Part shown: one piece after another, positions 48,690 to 59,298 of the stretch | How positions within the stretch are numbered: position 1 is the first letter of the stretch | Layout: every line of letters starts with the position of its first letter | Source: Kryptolebias marmoratus | Taxonomy: Eukaryota > Chordata > Actinopteri > Cyprinodontiformes > Rivulidae | Direction of reading: 5' to 3' | NCBI RefSeq assembly: GCF_001649575.2 | Contig: NC_051439.1 | Coordinates: forward strand, 4,083,152 to 4,147,151 | DNA: 64,000 nt | Notes under the pieces: generated by a model | The model's database searches: none | What the model saw: only the letters and a program-made list of their open reading frames with translations | What the model was told of the DNA's origin: nothing | Translations under genes and position numbers: made by a program

Positions 48690-48852
48690 TTAAAGCTACA
48701 GTTAAGATTTTTTAAAGTGGGTTTCTATGAAAAGATAATGAACAATTAATATCTTAAGATGGCTGAAACCTAAAAATGACTGTAGCTTAGTCAAATTTAC
48801 AGATACTGAGCTCAAATTCTGTTTTGTTTAACTGAGTCATTCAAAGCAAATA
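48690..48852 (+). repeat. Family T left end fused to a family A fragment
   Basis: ATTAAAGCTACAGTTAAGAT, TTTAAAGTGGGTTTCTATGA and AAAGATAATGAACAATTAAT match the family T start. At about 48757 the text switches to AAGATGGCTGAAACC, AAAAATGACTGTAGCTTAG and TTTACAGATACTGAGCTCAA, which is family A body. Confidence 0.65.
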
Positions 48853-50339
48853 ACCAAGCCAAGAAAGTGCCAATCAGTTTTACTTATTTCTTTTTTTTTT
48901 GTTTGTCCTTGGTACCAATTAAAGCAATTTAATAATAAAGAATGGCTGATACAGAGTTTCAATTTGATACATACATTACTTTGCATTGTTTTACAGATTA
49001 CATACCACAAGTACATTTAAATTATTAAAATCAATGTCATCTTGTGCTTTATGCCTCAGTAGCTCTACATTACAGTACAGAAACCTTGTGTTCATTTTAT
49101 TCCGTAAATTTTTGTTTCTTTATTATCAACAAAAAAAAAACAAATGCCAGGTGATGGCAAACTTTTTTATGAATCTTGAGGATCTCTTTGTCGGGTATGT
49201 TGTGTTGAGAGGGTAAGACTGTGGCTGCAACAGCTCCAAAACCCAACAAAAACCTATTTTCTGCACCACAGGTTGGTCATCCAGAGTGATAAATTTAGTC
49301 ACCGTTTTGTACATTTTGTAATCCTTTACCCATTCTGAAATATAAACAATAAGAATAAAACAATGAGGCAATTAACAGAGTTTCTGTCACTTACCTTTTT
49401 AAAAAAACTGATGCCGCGCGAGGGTGAAGAGATGGCTGAAAAGCCATTGTTCTGAAGCTCAGCATTAGCATTACCTTATGGTTTGGCAGCACGTTGCTGG
49501 TTAGCAGTTAGTTGCCGCCCAGTGACCATTGCTGTTTGGCAGCCCTCAGTTGCTGCTGATAGCTACTGTCCTGCAGCCTGTTGCTGTTCAGCAGCCTGCT
49601 AATGTTTAGTGGCTAGTTACTGAAAAGCTCTCGTTTTGTTTCTTAAAACAACTTCCACACCGCAAACTTGTTAGCATGTATATCACAAAGGCTGTCATAT
49701 TATGACTGCCGCAACACAGCAATACCAGCACGACTGACGTAAAACCATGGACTGTAGGTCAACAACAAAGATTGCTAACAGAGAATGTGTCAGCCAATCA
49801 GACACTAATCAATGAAAAATGCTTTGAACAGTACTCTAATCCCATACTTCCAACTGCACAGGCACATTCCTACTCCAAGCGCTGCACATTGCTCAACATC
49901 TTTGCTGAAAACTGGCATTTACTGTAAACAAAAAATAAAAACTCTTTAAGTAGCCCTTCTTGTTGCTTCAGGTCTAAGTGCTACCACCATTTTCTCTTAA
50001 ATAAAGTTAATGAAATCTTCTGTGGTTAGCTGGTTAGCACGCCAACTTTGGTACATTTGCAACACATAGGTTTTTATACACTAAGCACATCTAAAGTGAG
50101 AAAATTATAAAAAGTTAGAAAGTAATTTGAAGAAGTGCTAAACCATAAACTGACTTCAAAGAGAAAACAACAACTGCAGCTGTGGATGATGAAAAATGGA
50201 AACTGCTCTTCAGGAAGTTATTAAATTTGCAATATATCATATCTGGGAAGATGCTGGTTAGTTACATAAGCTTTTTGTTTTTTTTCAGTCACAGCTCAGA
50301 CAGAAACAGCTGGTGAACTGAGTCATTTTATTGTTTGCT
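48853..50339. other. Unique sequence with a degenerate short-period repeat
   Basis: At 49475-49620 the phrase GTTGCTG with GCAGC recurs about every 18-22 bases with poor conservation. No gene or element was recognised in the rest. Confidence 0.4.
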
Positions 50340-50625
50340 AAGTCAGACCCAATTCACTAACATCTCATGAACCACAGGATGGATCTTAATGACACTCAAA
50401 AAGTTATTTTTGGATGTATGTCTACAACTACTTAATTTTTTGGAGTTAACCCAATTTAGTATCGGTGCCACAGGTAAACAACCGTAGCCAACACAAAAAT
50501 GACTATCACTTCAATTTTACAGATTCAATTTTACAGATACTGAGGTCAAATTTGATGTTCTGGTAAGTGAAAGTTATCCCTGACACATACTCTGGAGCGC
50601 AAGATCCTGCAAAATCTATATATGT
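50340..50625 (+). repeat. Family A repeat, partial
   Basis: TCTCATGAACCACAGGATGG, TGTATGTCTACAACTACTTA, GCCAACACAAAAATGACTAT, a short tandem CAATTTTACAGATT/CAATTTTACAGATACTGA, then TATCCCTGACACATACTCTG. Ends not preserved. Confidence 0.8.
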
Positions 50626-52592
50626 TTTTTCAAGTAGCGTAATGTAAGAAGTCTAGAAGATTTTAAATCTGATAGGTTTGTAAAAAAGAATAATGATTTA
50701 AATGCAACATGCTAACATATGCTTACAGTTATTTTTTCATCAGGGCAAAACAAAAAGAATATGACACAGGAGGCCTTGAAACAGCTGTTTATTTAGCATC
50801 CAAACCTGACCTCATTCTAATTTAAAAAGGATTTCCGCTTTTTCTCTCTAGCTGTACTTTATGTACTGCGATTGTAAAGGATAATACCGAATGCAGGCTC
50901 ACACTGGAGCCTGCTAAGGAAGGGAGGAATTATATAGCTGTTCTGCACCTCTCACTCAACTCTCTGTGAACCGCCAGTAGAAGCAGGGGTCAGCGACTCT
51001 AGGTTTCATATCATTTTTCCCTCCCTCTGCACTGACTTTTTTTGCTTGGGGTGAGTTTAGGAGGGCTCAGGGAGGCAGGGCGGCTCTTGGCCCCTGATCC
51101 CAGAGCTCGCTCTGTCTGACATGTAACACTCCACATGCATGTAGGAGCGGCCCAGCTGTGACGCAGAGACTGAGGAGGTGAGAGGGTGAAAGGTCAACCG
51201 AGAGAATGATGCAAAGCACTGGACTACAGCTTACCTGATGTGGCTATAGGAATAAATGCAGTGGAAATGTATTTCTTAATACAATTTGTTGCTGTATTCA
51301 GCAATAATACTTCTAAACTTTACTTGTAGTCATTATTTTTTCCCCTCTATATGTGATTAGTTGGCTGTTTCAAAGAAGCTTTAAATGCTTCCTCAATACA
51401 AACTTGCTAAACTTACAGTTTCACTTCTCCAAATAAAAAGTCCCAAAAACTCTTTGCGATGAACAAAGCTTTGATGTCCTGGATATTTTTGATTGTCCTT
51501 AAGTAATGAGAATTCACAAACAAAACAGCTTAAGTGAAAAGTATTTTTGCAGAAATGTGACTGCTGCTTGTTAGACATTTTTACTCTGCTGTGATGTAAG
51601 GCATTGAAAAAAAAAAATGATGTTAAAGTTTTTATGAAAACTTTATACTGCCATTAATTTAAGCCTTAAAATTGCAGGAAAAATAGAAGCACATTGGTAC
51701 ATTCAATAGTTCATCATAAAGGTTAAAGCTAGATGGTATTTTTACTGTGAGCAGTGACAGAGCTAAATGCTACATTCTAACAGCATCAGTCCTGATCAGC
51801 TGTCTTAACGGTGAGTTTGAACAATGTGTTGGTCTCTTAGTTTTCTAATTCATAAAATGAACTAACACTTTAAAGCTATTAGTGAAAGCTTCAGCTTCCT
51901 CATTCTTCAACGGACATGAATGAAAGTGGCTCAACAGCTCTTTGCCAGCATCAAATCGTGTTTAAAATGCTCACAATTTACAAAGTTTTTCTCCAACACT
52001 GATAACTGCTACATCCTTTCTATGACTATGTTGTGCAAAACATGCTTAAAGCTGAACTGAAAAGTGTTTTGAAGCCAACATCAGTTGAAAGAAAATCACA
52101 AAATATGAGATCCAACCGTCGGTTCAGGTTCATACTGGTATGGTTGTATATCCATTACTCCTGTGAAGTCTTCCGGCATTTCTTCATATTCAAAAAAGGG
52201 TTCTTCAATTTCTAATAGTACAGTAGCAGAGTTCTTCATTCCCCAGCTCTCTTTTAGGGGCTGGCCGGGGCACGGCACTCGTCATGAACTCAGGACAGCA
52301 ACTCTGCCCCACAAATCAGCCACCTCAGAAATTATTGAAAAAAACGCTAAAAATGTTGTGGGTCAGAAAAACTGGTCCCTGCAATGTTGTGTGGATGTGT
52401 TTGACTAAATAACATTAATGAAATGTCAATTCTTTTGAGATTTAATTTCAGTTGACTTTTAAAGTTTTTTGTAATCATGTCTGAATTGTAGTTTTTAGAG
52501 ATTTTAGAAGCAAGAAAACTAATAGTTCTATAGAAAATATTGGCTAACTCCAGAAGAATGCTTTACAGTTTCCACAATACGAAGTGCCTTGA
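50626..52592. other. Unique sequence, no gene recognised
   Basis: No repeat ends recognised. GC-richer DNA at about 50960-51190 carries no supported open frame. Confidence 0.35.
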
Positions 52593-53141
52593 TTTAGTGA
52601 TAGGCTGCTCATTTTTAAAGTGGTGTTCTGTCAAATGGTTATCAATAGTTTCATCAGCCATAGCATCAGTCATAAATAATGGAGTATGAAGAAAAAGGCA
52701 AAAGTCTTCATTCGGGCTAGGTTAATGGCTAGCCAAACAAGGGACCATTTTATATAGTTTCTCAGGTATGTATCAGTCTGCTGGGAGTTGAGTAAACGTT
52801 TGACTGAATCGATGTGCTGATCAGGTGGACTAATACATTCAGCAGCCTTGGCACCATCTGCATATAATGGTCTGCACTCAGCACACATACATTCACAAAG
52901 TAACTCAGATATTGTTCATTTGAGAAAACAGTAACAACCTAAACAAACTGTGTCATGCAAAAGTGTAGAGGTTTGATAATATTGGCTAATGTAGCATTCT
53001 TTCACACTGGTGTGTCGTTTCTGAGAAAGAAGTTTTTTTATAAAGCTGAAAAACTATATAAAACAGACCCTCGTTTGACTAGCCATTATCCTAGCCTGGA
53101 AGAAAACTGTACTCGTTTTTCCATTCTCAGTACCTTATTAG

Positions 53142-53635
53142 TGTCAGGATTTGGGTTTAGTTTGAGTTATTCTTTAAGTATTTTTTTGTATTAAGTTTAT
53201 TGTTTCTTTAATTCTGTTATTTGGTTCCTGTTTAGTTTTGTTGCTTAGTGTTTTGCTTCCTGTGCCCTTAGTGTTCCTGTTATCATTCACATGTCCTCAG
53301 CCAATCACTTGTTTGCCTGCCACGCCCATCTTCACCTGCCCCAAGTTAGTAATCACTCACCTGTGCTGACTCCTCCTAATTACCTTCAGTCTTTAAAACC
53401 CAGTCATTTTCCATACTTGTTTGCTGGTTAATTTTCACTTCAATGTACTGTGTGTTTTTTCTCATGTCTCGTCTCCTCGTGTTCCTGGAATCCTGGTTTT
53501 GTAAGTTTTTGTTATTTAGTTTTAGTTGCTGCCTCGTCAGCCTGTTGTTTTCCTTTTTGTTAATAACTTAGTTTTACTTTGAGTTCATCCATGTCTGCCT
53601 GCATTTTGGGTTCCAACCATTCCTTAACTATGACA
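53142..53635 (+). mobile_element. Solo LTR of a Sushi-like gypsy element
   Basis: 494 bases from TGTCAGGATTTGGG to AACTATGACA, so it starts TG and ends CA with inverted TGTCA/TGACA ends. It carries an upstream CCACGCCCATCTTCACC block, TCTTTAAAACCC as a TATA-like box, and a 3' CCTGCATTTTGGGTTCCAAC phrase seen in fish Sushi-type LTRs. Flanking ATTAG (53137-53141) and ATTTG (53636-53640) would be a 4-of-5 target duplication. It is a different LTR family from the element that follows it, so it represents a separate insertion. Confidence 0.75.
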
Positions 53636-53641
53636 ATTTGT

Positions 53642-54257
53642 TGTGATACCAGTCACAGAGCACAAGGATGTGAGGATCTGGAGTTAGCTCTGCCTGTTGG
53701 GCGGCGCTACTAACCTTTCCTTCTCCAGCTGCACCTGATTACCCTTGATGAGCAGATCCAGCATTTAAGCGTCGGCGGGTTCCAGATAATCACTGGAGCA
53801 TCAAACCTACTGGTTATGATCTCAGCCTTAGGTTCTAACCCTAAGCTAAGACTTTTGCTAATTTGTTTGCTGTGTGCTCTTCGACCCAGGTTACTGCCTC
53901 ACCTAGACGATCACTGTTTGACTGGAACTTACCTGAACCACGACTGGATAACTTACCTTGCCGGACCGCTGGACTCCTTACCTTCCGGATTGCTACTGGA
54001 AACCTTTGTCCTCTCCTCGACGCCACAAACGCCTCTGGAACCTGTAAGAGAAAGAAACATTATTCACAAACTCGTTCGTTTCATGCAAGACTAAAACCTG
54101 TACCCGAGACTCACCTTACTCCTTCTTGCTTTCCAGACTGCTCCTGAATATTCATCACTGTAAATACCTGCACGTGTAAATAAATCACTTACCTGATTCC
54201 AAGTCTCCGTGTCTGGTTTTGGCTTCGCTCCATGGACAAAATACCTGGTTTATGTCA
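53642..54257 (+). mobile_element. 5' LTR of a chromodomain gypsy retrotransposon
   Basis: About 616 bases from TGTGATACC to TTTATGTCA. The right edge is fixed by a 212-base match to 58804-59015. The left edge is set by the TG start just past the solo LTR and is less certain. GCATTTAAGCG near 53762 is a TATA-like candidate, and AATAAATCAC near 54178 is a possible polyadenylation signal. The next bases (GTATGCTCCAG) do not begin with TGG, so no standard tRNA primer site is visible. No clear target duplication pairs with the 3' side. Confidence 0.75.
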
Positions 54258-54408
54258 GTATGCTCCAGCCATAACCAGTCCTGAGCCAGTCCTGAGTCCT
54301 TAGTCGATTCCAAGCCCTTGAAGTAAAGTCCAGTGGGTTAATTTTTTTCTCTCTCCTTTGCCTTCAGGACCGAGTTTTGTTACGTGGGTGAAGAGAGCTA
54401 ACCAGGAA

Positions 54409-55376
54409 ATGGCGGAATCCTCCATCCGACCCGAAAGCGCCGAGGTCGCTTCCTTACTAGCCCGCCATGAGTCCATGATAAACGCTTTGTGCGAAAAACA
54501 ACAGTCTGAGACCGGACGCCTTGACCAGCTAACTATTCTCACACAAGAAATCCATCAAAAGCTATCATCGCTAGTACCAAAATCATCAGACTTCTCTTCC
54601 GCTTCCGCCCCGGCAGCTGGGTCACTTCCGGTCCCAGCTTCCGGTCATTTCCGTGAGGTCCCCTCTCCTACTCCGGAACACTTTTCTGGGGGGATTGGTA
54701 AATGTGCAGGTTTTCTCCTTCAATTTTTGCTCGCTCACCGCAATCATTTTTCGACGATGCCTCTAAAATCTCTTATGTGATTGGACTATTAAGAGATAAG
54801 GCTTTGAGATGGGCCGAGGCTAAATATAGTTTCCGTGCCATCAGACAGACTCCTTTTGATCAGTTTATTGAAGATTTTGAACAGACTTTTGGCATCAGGT
54901 ATAACGAAACAGAAATAACAAGAAAACTATGGAACTTAAAACAGGGCCAACGCTCCGTAGCTCAATTCGCTATCGATTTTCGCACCTTGGCGGTGACCTC
55001 CGGCTGGAACGAACCAGCCTTAAAGGGGTTTTTCATCCATGCTCTACAGGACCCAATTAAGGACCTACTGGCCAGGAGGGATGAACCTTGTTCACTGGAG
55101 GATTTATTCACGTTGACCATTCGCTTGGACAACCGTCTCCGGGAGAGGCAGCGGGAGAGGGGCAACCGGACTTACACTACCAGGCACTTCACCAGAGATT
55201 CGGAGACGGAGCCAAATCCCCAAGGACCGGAGCCAGAACCTATGCAAGTGGGGCGCGCTAGATTGAGTTCGGAGGAAAGACAGAAGCGTTTAGAAGCTAG
55301 AGAGTGTTTCTATTGTGGAGACAAGAGACATTTTTGGGCCAGATGCCCCCTTCTCGCAAAAGGGCAGGCTCACTAG
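54409..55376 (+). pseudogene. gag: gypsy gag (capsid/nucleocapsid), frameshifted
   Basis: Gag forms the retrotransposon particle and its nucleocapsid part binds the element RNA. The ATG at 54409 opens MAESSIRPE and runs about 100 codons to a FSGGIGKCAGFLLQ phrase. The reading phase then changes near 54725-54750, and the second part (to the stop at 55374) carries the capsid-like GLLRDKALRWAEA and QFAIDFRTLA stretches. A complete zinc knuckle C-x2-C-x4-H-x4-C lies at 55305-55346. The phase change needs a one-base loss or equivalent, so the capsid is interrupted. Length over both phases, about 320 residues, is normal for the family. The 3' end overlaps the protease frame by about 70 bases in the -1 phase, as usual for gag-pol frameshifting. 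Confidence 0.9.
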
Positions 55377-55998
55377 ACGTCCGAGGGGTGCTAGTGAGTA
55401 GTCTCTCCCAACCCCTCGGATCTCGTTTTTTCCTCCATACCACTATTATCAACCATCAACTTAAGACTTCTGTTCATGCACTGGTAGACTCAGGGGCTGA
55501 ACAGAATCTAATTTCTGAAGATCTCGCCCACCAGTTGCAGCTCCAGTTACAACTCCTGTCCTCACCCCTACCCATGATGGATATCTCTGGTCAAGTTATC
55601 ACCCGTATCAAGTATAAGGTATATAACCTTCAGTTTATCACTTCTGGGAACCACAGGGAGTCAGGTGATTTTTTGTTTTTTTCATCCCCCTCTACCCAGA
55701 TGATATTAGGGTTTCTATGGTTGAAGAAACACAATCCCATAATTAACTGGACGGAGAAAAGAATTGAATCCTGGAGCAATTATTGCCTTAAAACCTGCCT
55801 CCAATCAGCCCTGCCAGTTCTACCTGCAAGGAAAGAGCCTGACGATAAGATTGATCTAACCAAGATTCCTCCTGAGTACCATGACCTGGCCCCTGTGTTT
55901 AGTAAATCTAAGGCCCTGTCTTTGCCACCTCACAGATCATACAATTGCTCCATAGAGCTACTTCCCGGAGCCCCACTCTCTTCCAGTCGGTTGTTCAA
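55304..55998 (+). pseudogene. pol: gypsy pol, protease part, cut by an insertion
   Basis: The aspartic protease matures the Gag-Pol polyprotein. The active-site signature [12 protein letters not shown] is at about 55481-55516 (DSGA codons 55487-55498). The flap-side phrase [17 protein letters not shown] follows about 70 residues later. Family members usually have a Pro where this copy has Leu (ILGxPWL), which may impair folding. A linker rich in P and E ([18 protein letters not shown]) leads towards reverse transcriptase, but the frame is cut after SSSRLF by a 276-base insertion. It overlaps gag in -1 phase. I found no textbook slippery heptamer in the overlap. Confidence 0.9.
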
Positions 55999-56274
55999 AT
56001 CAATCAATCAAATTTTATTTATATAGCACATTTCAGCAGCAAGGCATTTCAAGGTGCTTTACATAATTAAAAAACAAAATAAAAACAGCATGTGACAATG
56101 AATAAACAGTAAGAAAGAGACAAACATCAAAAACCCGCACTCTAACCCTAATTTAGCCATAAGCAGCTCTAAACAGGTGGGTTTTAAGTTGAGATTTAAA
56201 GGCACCCAGTGTTTCAGCTGTTTTACAGTTTTCTGGAAGTTTGTTCCAAATTTGTGGTGCATTGAAACTGAAAC
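55999..56274 (-). mobile_element. LINE-type 3' fragment inserted in pol
   Basis: Flanked by an exact 7-base duplication TGTTCAA (55992-55998 and 56275-56281). On the minus strand it ends in repeated TTGATTGATT, a simple tail typical of non-LTR retrotransposition. The body has ATTTATATAGCACATTTC, GGCATTTCAAGGTGCTTTAC and TCTGGAAGTTTGTTCCAAAT, a very common fish repeat phrase. It is only 276 bases long, so it is 5'-truncated or SINE-like. The clade is not certain. Confidence 0.85.
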
Positions 56275-56946
56275 TGTTCAACCTTTCAGGACCAGAGCGA
56301 GAATCCATGAGGACCTACATCGAGGAATCCCTCTCCTCTGGCATCATCCGTCCTTCCACGTCCCCTCTCAGCGCAAGATTCTTTTTCGTGGAGAAGAAGG
56401 ATAAAAGCCTCCGTCCATGCATCAATTACCGAGGACTCAACCAGATTACCATAACAAAAACAAATACCCACTGCCTCTAATCGAGTCTGTTTATCAGCAA
56501 CTCCACTCTGCCACCATTTTCACCAAGTTGGACCTCCTCAACGCTTACCATCTGGTAAGAATAAGAGAAGGAGACGAGTGGAAGACAGCTTTTAAGACTC
56601 CTCTCGGTCACTTCGAGTACCTAGTCATGCCATTTGGACTCACCAATGCCCCGGCAGTGTTTCAGTCTCTAATCAATGATATCCTAAGAGATTTTCTGAA
56701 CATTTCTGTATTTGTTTATTTAGATGACATTTTGATTTATTCCCAGGACCCGGTTCAACATCAACGTCAGGTGAGAGCAGTTCTTCAGCAGCTGTATGAA
56801 AACCAACTCTTCGTAAAAGCAGAGAAATGTGAGTTCAGTGTACCTTCTGTAAGTTTCCTGGGCTTTATCTTCGGACAGGGCTACTACAAGACTGACCCTG
56901 AGAAGATAAAAGCAGTAGCTGACTGGTCTGTTCCCACTGATCAAAC
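56275..56946 (+). pseudogene. pol: gypsy pol, reverse transcriptase part
   Basis: RNA/DNA-dependent DNA polymerase of the element. The first part (to about 56460) has [30 protein letters not shown] and [10 protein letters not shown]. The phase then shifts in an A-rich CAAAAACAAATACCC stretch, and the second part carries [29 protein letters not shown] and [12 protein letters not shown]. The catalytic [10 protein letters not shown] follows (YLDD codons at 56717-56728), then FVKAEKCEF and VSFLGFI. Catalytic aspartates are present. The domain is nevertheless dead because of the phase shift, and because sequence after VADWSVP is missing: it jumps straight to RNase H at 56947. Confidence 0.92.
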
Positions 56947-57350
56947 TATGATGTAGGCAATCGTGAGTTGCTTGCTATTAAGTTAGCATTAGAAGAGTGG
57001 AGGCACTGGTTGGAGGGCTGTGAGATTCCTTTATAATCTGGACTGATCACAAGAATCTGGCCTACCTTCAAACCGCCAAAAGGCTCAACCCCTGTCAAGC
57101 CAGATGGTCGTTGTTTTTTGGCAGGTTTAACTTCTCCATCACCTTCAGGCCAGGTTCAAAAAACGTCAAACCCGACGCCCTGTCCAGATTATGGTCCAGT
57201 TCCAATGCAACCGAGAAGGATGAACCCATCATCCCGTCCGCCTTGATCATCAGCTCACTCACCTGGGCCATAGAGAGGGAGATCTTGGAGGCCCCACAAA
57301 CTGAACCAGACCCTGGAGGGGGTCCTCCAGGTAAAACCTATGTCCCCTAA
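56947..57350 (+). pseudogene. pol: gypsy pol, truncated RNase H
   Basis: RNase H removes the RNA strand during cDNA synthesis. The fragment starts abruptly with [18 protein letters not shown] and WLEGCEIP, in a different phase from the reverse transcriptase. It changes phase near 57033-57038 to [18 protein letters not shown], then [16 protein letters not shown] and PDALSRL. The region that normally joins the polymerase thumb to RNase H, including the first catalytic Asp, is deleted, by roughly a hundred codons compared with related elements. The E of NREL and the D of WTDHK remain. A stop at 57348 separates it from integrase. Confidence 0.88.
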
Positions 57351-58620
57351 GCAGTAAGAGCCAGAGTTCTTGACTGGCTTCACTCTCAGCAGTTCTCATG
57401 TCATCCGGGGGTTAATCACATGATTAAGTTGACGGCTAGGTATTTTTGGTGGCCTACTCTCACGGCTGATGTTAGAGAGTTTGTTACCACCTGCCCTACC
57501 TGCGCTCATTTTAAAAACAGCAACCGACCCCCTGCTGGGCTATTACAACCATTGCCTGTACCCAGTCGACCCTGGTCCCACATAGCCCTAAATTTTGTTA
57601 CGGGTTTACCCCCATCTCAAGGCAACACAGTCATTCTTACAGTTTCGTTTCTCTAAATCTGACCATTTCATTCCTCTCCCCAAGCTTCCCACAGCTTTTG
57701 AGACTGCAGAGATTATGATTCAGCAGGTGTTCCAGCTACATGGCATACCTATGGATATCGTTTCTGACAGAGGGCCACAGTTTGCGTCCCAGGTATGGAA
57801 CTGTTTTTGTAAAGGGCTTGGAGCTAGGGTGAGTCTCACTTCAGGGTACCATCCACAATCCAATGGTCAGGCGAAGCGTTGCAACCAGGAACTGGAGGCG
57901 GCGCTTAGATGTTTGGCCAGCGATAATTCATCTACATGGAGTAAGAGACTCACTTGGATTGAATATGCGCACAATACTCACGTTTCCTCTGCTACAGGCT
58001 TGTCTCCATTTGAGGCCTCTCTGGGATACAACCCCCTGTTATTCCCCAGCTTTGAGACAGAGATTGCAGTTCCATCAGTTCAAGCCCATCTACGCAGGTG
58101 CCGGAGGATTTGGAGACAAACTAAGAGGGCTCTCCAGAGAACCGTGGAACAAAATAAGAGGTACGCTGACCGTCACCGCTCCTCTACACTGGCTTACAAG
58201 GTGGGCGACAGGGTGTGGTTGTCCACAAGGGACGTTCAGTTGCGGGGCACCTCTAAAAAACTGGCCCCCCGTTTCATTGGTCCCTTTCCAGTGGAGCGGA
58301 TTATAAATCCCACCTCGGTCCACCTCACACTCCCAGCATCCATGCATATTCATCCTACCTTCCACGTATCCCAGTTGAAACCAGAGGTTCACAGTCCGCT
58401 GAGCCCACCTGCCGTCCTCCCCCCTCCCGCCCAGCTGATCGACAACCATCTGGCCTTCACCGTCAATCGTATCATCGATGTCAGGCATAGAGGCCGAGGG
58501 TTTCAGTATCTGGTAGATTGGGAGGGCTATGGACCTGAGGAGCGCACATGGGTCCCCAGGTCATTTATTTTAGACGCAACATTAATTACTGACTTCTATA
58601 GGGCCCATCCAGAAAGGTAA
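57351..58620 (+). pseudogene. pol: gypsy pol, integrase with chromodomain, catalytic residues lost
   Basis: Integrase joins element cDNA to the genome. The N-terminal H-x4-H and C-x2-C zinc site is present (CHPGVNH, then CPTCAHF). The core should have a D, D, E triad. At the first position the usual WxHIxxDF reads WSHIALNF, with Asn codon AAT at 57591-57593. The second Asp is intact in IVSDRGPQF (GAC 57766-57768). The Glu expected 36 residues later in NGQAE is Lys (AAG 57874-57876). A phase shift at about 57640-57655 also breaks it. Downstream are the YKVGDRVWL and [10 protein letters not shown] phrases and a chromodomain at about 58435-58605 ([30 protein letters not shown]), the hallmark of chromoviruses, which is thought to read histone marks. 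Confidence 0.93.
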
Positions 58621-58803
58621 CGACTCTGCACGTCCTGGACTTTCCCCTGGATGAACTGCCTGTCCCTGGTCCTCTGTTTCCACATGGACTCTGAGAAGTG
58701 GTTTCCAGTCTGTGTTCCTGAGCCCCTGCCTTTTTGTCTCCAATAAATATTTGAAGTCACGCTGTTTGGCTGAGATTCTGGGTCCTCTGCTCTGTTGCTG
58801 ACA
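58621..58803 (+). other. Gypsy 3' region without a U3; candidate junction
   Basis: 183 bases between the integrase stop and the shared LTR segment. They do not match the corresponding part of the 5' LTR (53642-54045). They carry CTCCAATAAATATTTG, a polyadenylation-like signal, so they could be the tail of another LTR or unique 3' UTR. No purine tract for plus-strand priming is evident. The match to the 5' LTR begins abruptly at 58804. Confidence 0.55.
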
Positions 58804-59015
58804 AAGAGAAAGAAACATTATTCACTAACTCGTCTGTTTCATGCAAGACTAAAACCTGTACCCGAGACTCACCTTACTCCTTCTTGCTTTCCAGACTGCT
58901 CCTGAATATTCATCACTGTAAATACCTGCACGTGTAAATAAATCACTTACCTGATTCCAAGTCTCCGTGTCTGGTTTTGGCTTCGCTCCATGGACAAAAT
59001 ACCTGGTTTATGTCA
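58804..59015 (+). mobile_element. 3' LTR, 5'-truncated
   Basis: 212 bases aligning without gaps to 54046-54257. I count three mismatches, all within the first 30 or so bases, giving about 98.6% identity. The first ~400 bases of the 5' LTR have no counterpart here. It ends TTTATGTCA like the 5' LTR. Confidence 0.88.
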
Positions 59016-59074
59016 CTATTGATAACTATTTGACACAATATCATTTCAAAAATGACCAGACTATCCCTTTATGT

Positions 59075-59298
59075 CACAGGTGTCAAACTCCGGTCCTCGA
59101 GGGCTGCTCTCCTGCATGTTTTAGACGTGTTCTTGCTCTAAAACACCTGGTTTAAATGGGTGACTTGTTGCCATGCTCCTGGAGAACTTGATGATTCAGT
59201 GAGGAGGTAATTAAACCATTTGAATCAGGTGTGTTGGAGCAGAAAAACCTGAAACTTCCAGGACAGCGGGCCTGGAGGCCTGGAGTCTGACACCCCTG
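59075..59298 (+). mobile_element. hAT MITE, 224 bp
   Basis: The ends CACAGGTGTCAAACTCC and GGAGTCTGACACCCCTG are inverted repeats (canonical CAGGGGTGTCAAACTCC). The interior phrases TCCTCGAGGGCTGCTCTCCTG and CCTGGAGGCCTGGAGT are those of a common fish hAT MITE. The 8-bp duplication is CTTTATGT (59067-59074) and CTTTACGT (59299-59306), 7 of 8. Non-coding. Confidence 0.9.

Noticed and set aside
55321..55376. Programmed -1 frameshift heptamer in the gag-pol overlap
   Set aside because: The overlap phase fits, but no X-XXY-YYZ heptamer is in the right register. AAAAGGG is only a poor candidate.
58090..58488. 132-codon minus-strand frame
   Set aside because: Antisense shadow of the gypsy integrase.
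53642..59015. Vertebrate endogenous retrovirus
   Set aside because: Domain order with C-terminal chromodomain integrase and no env frame fits a chromovirus-type gypsy retrotransposon, not a retrovirus.
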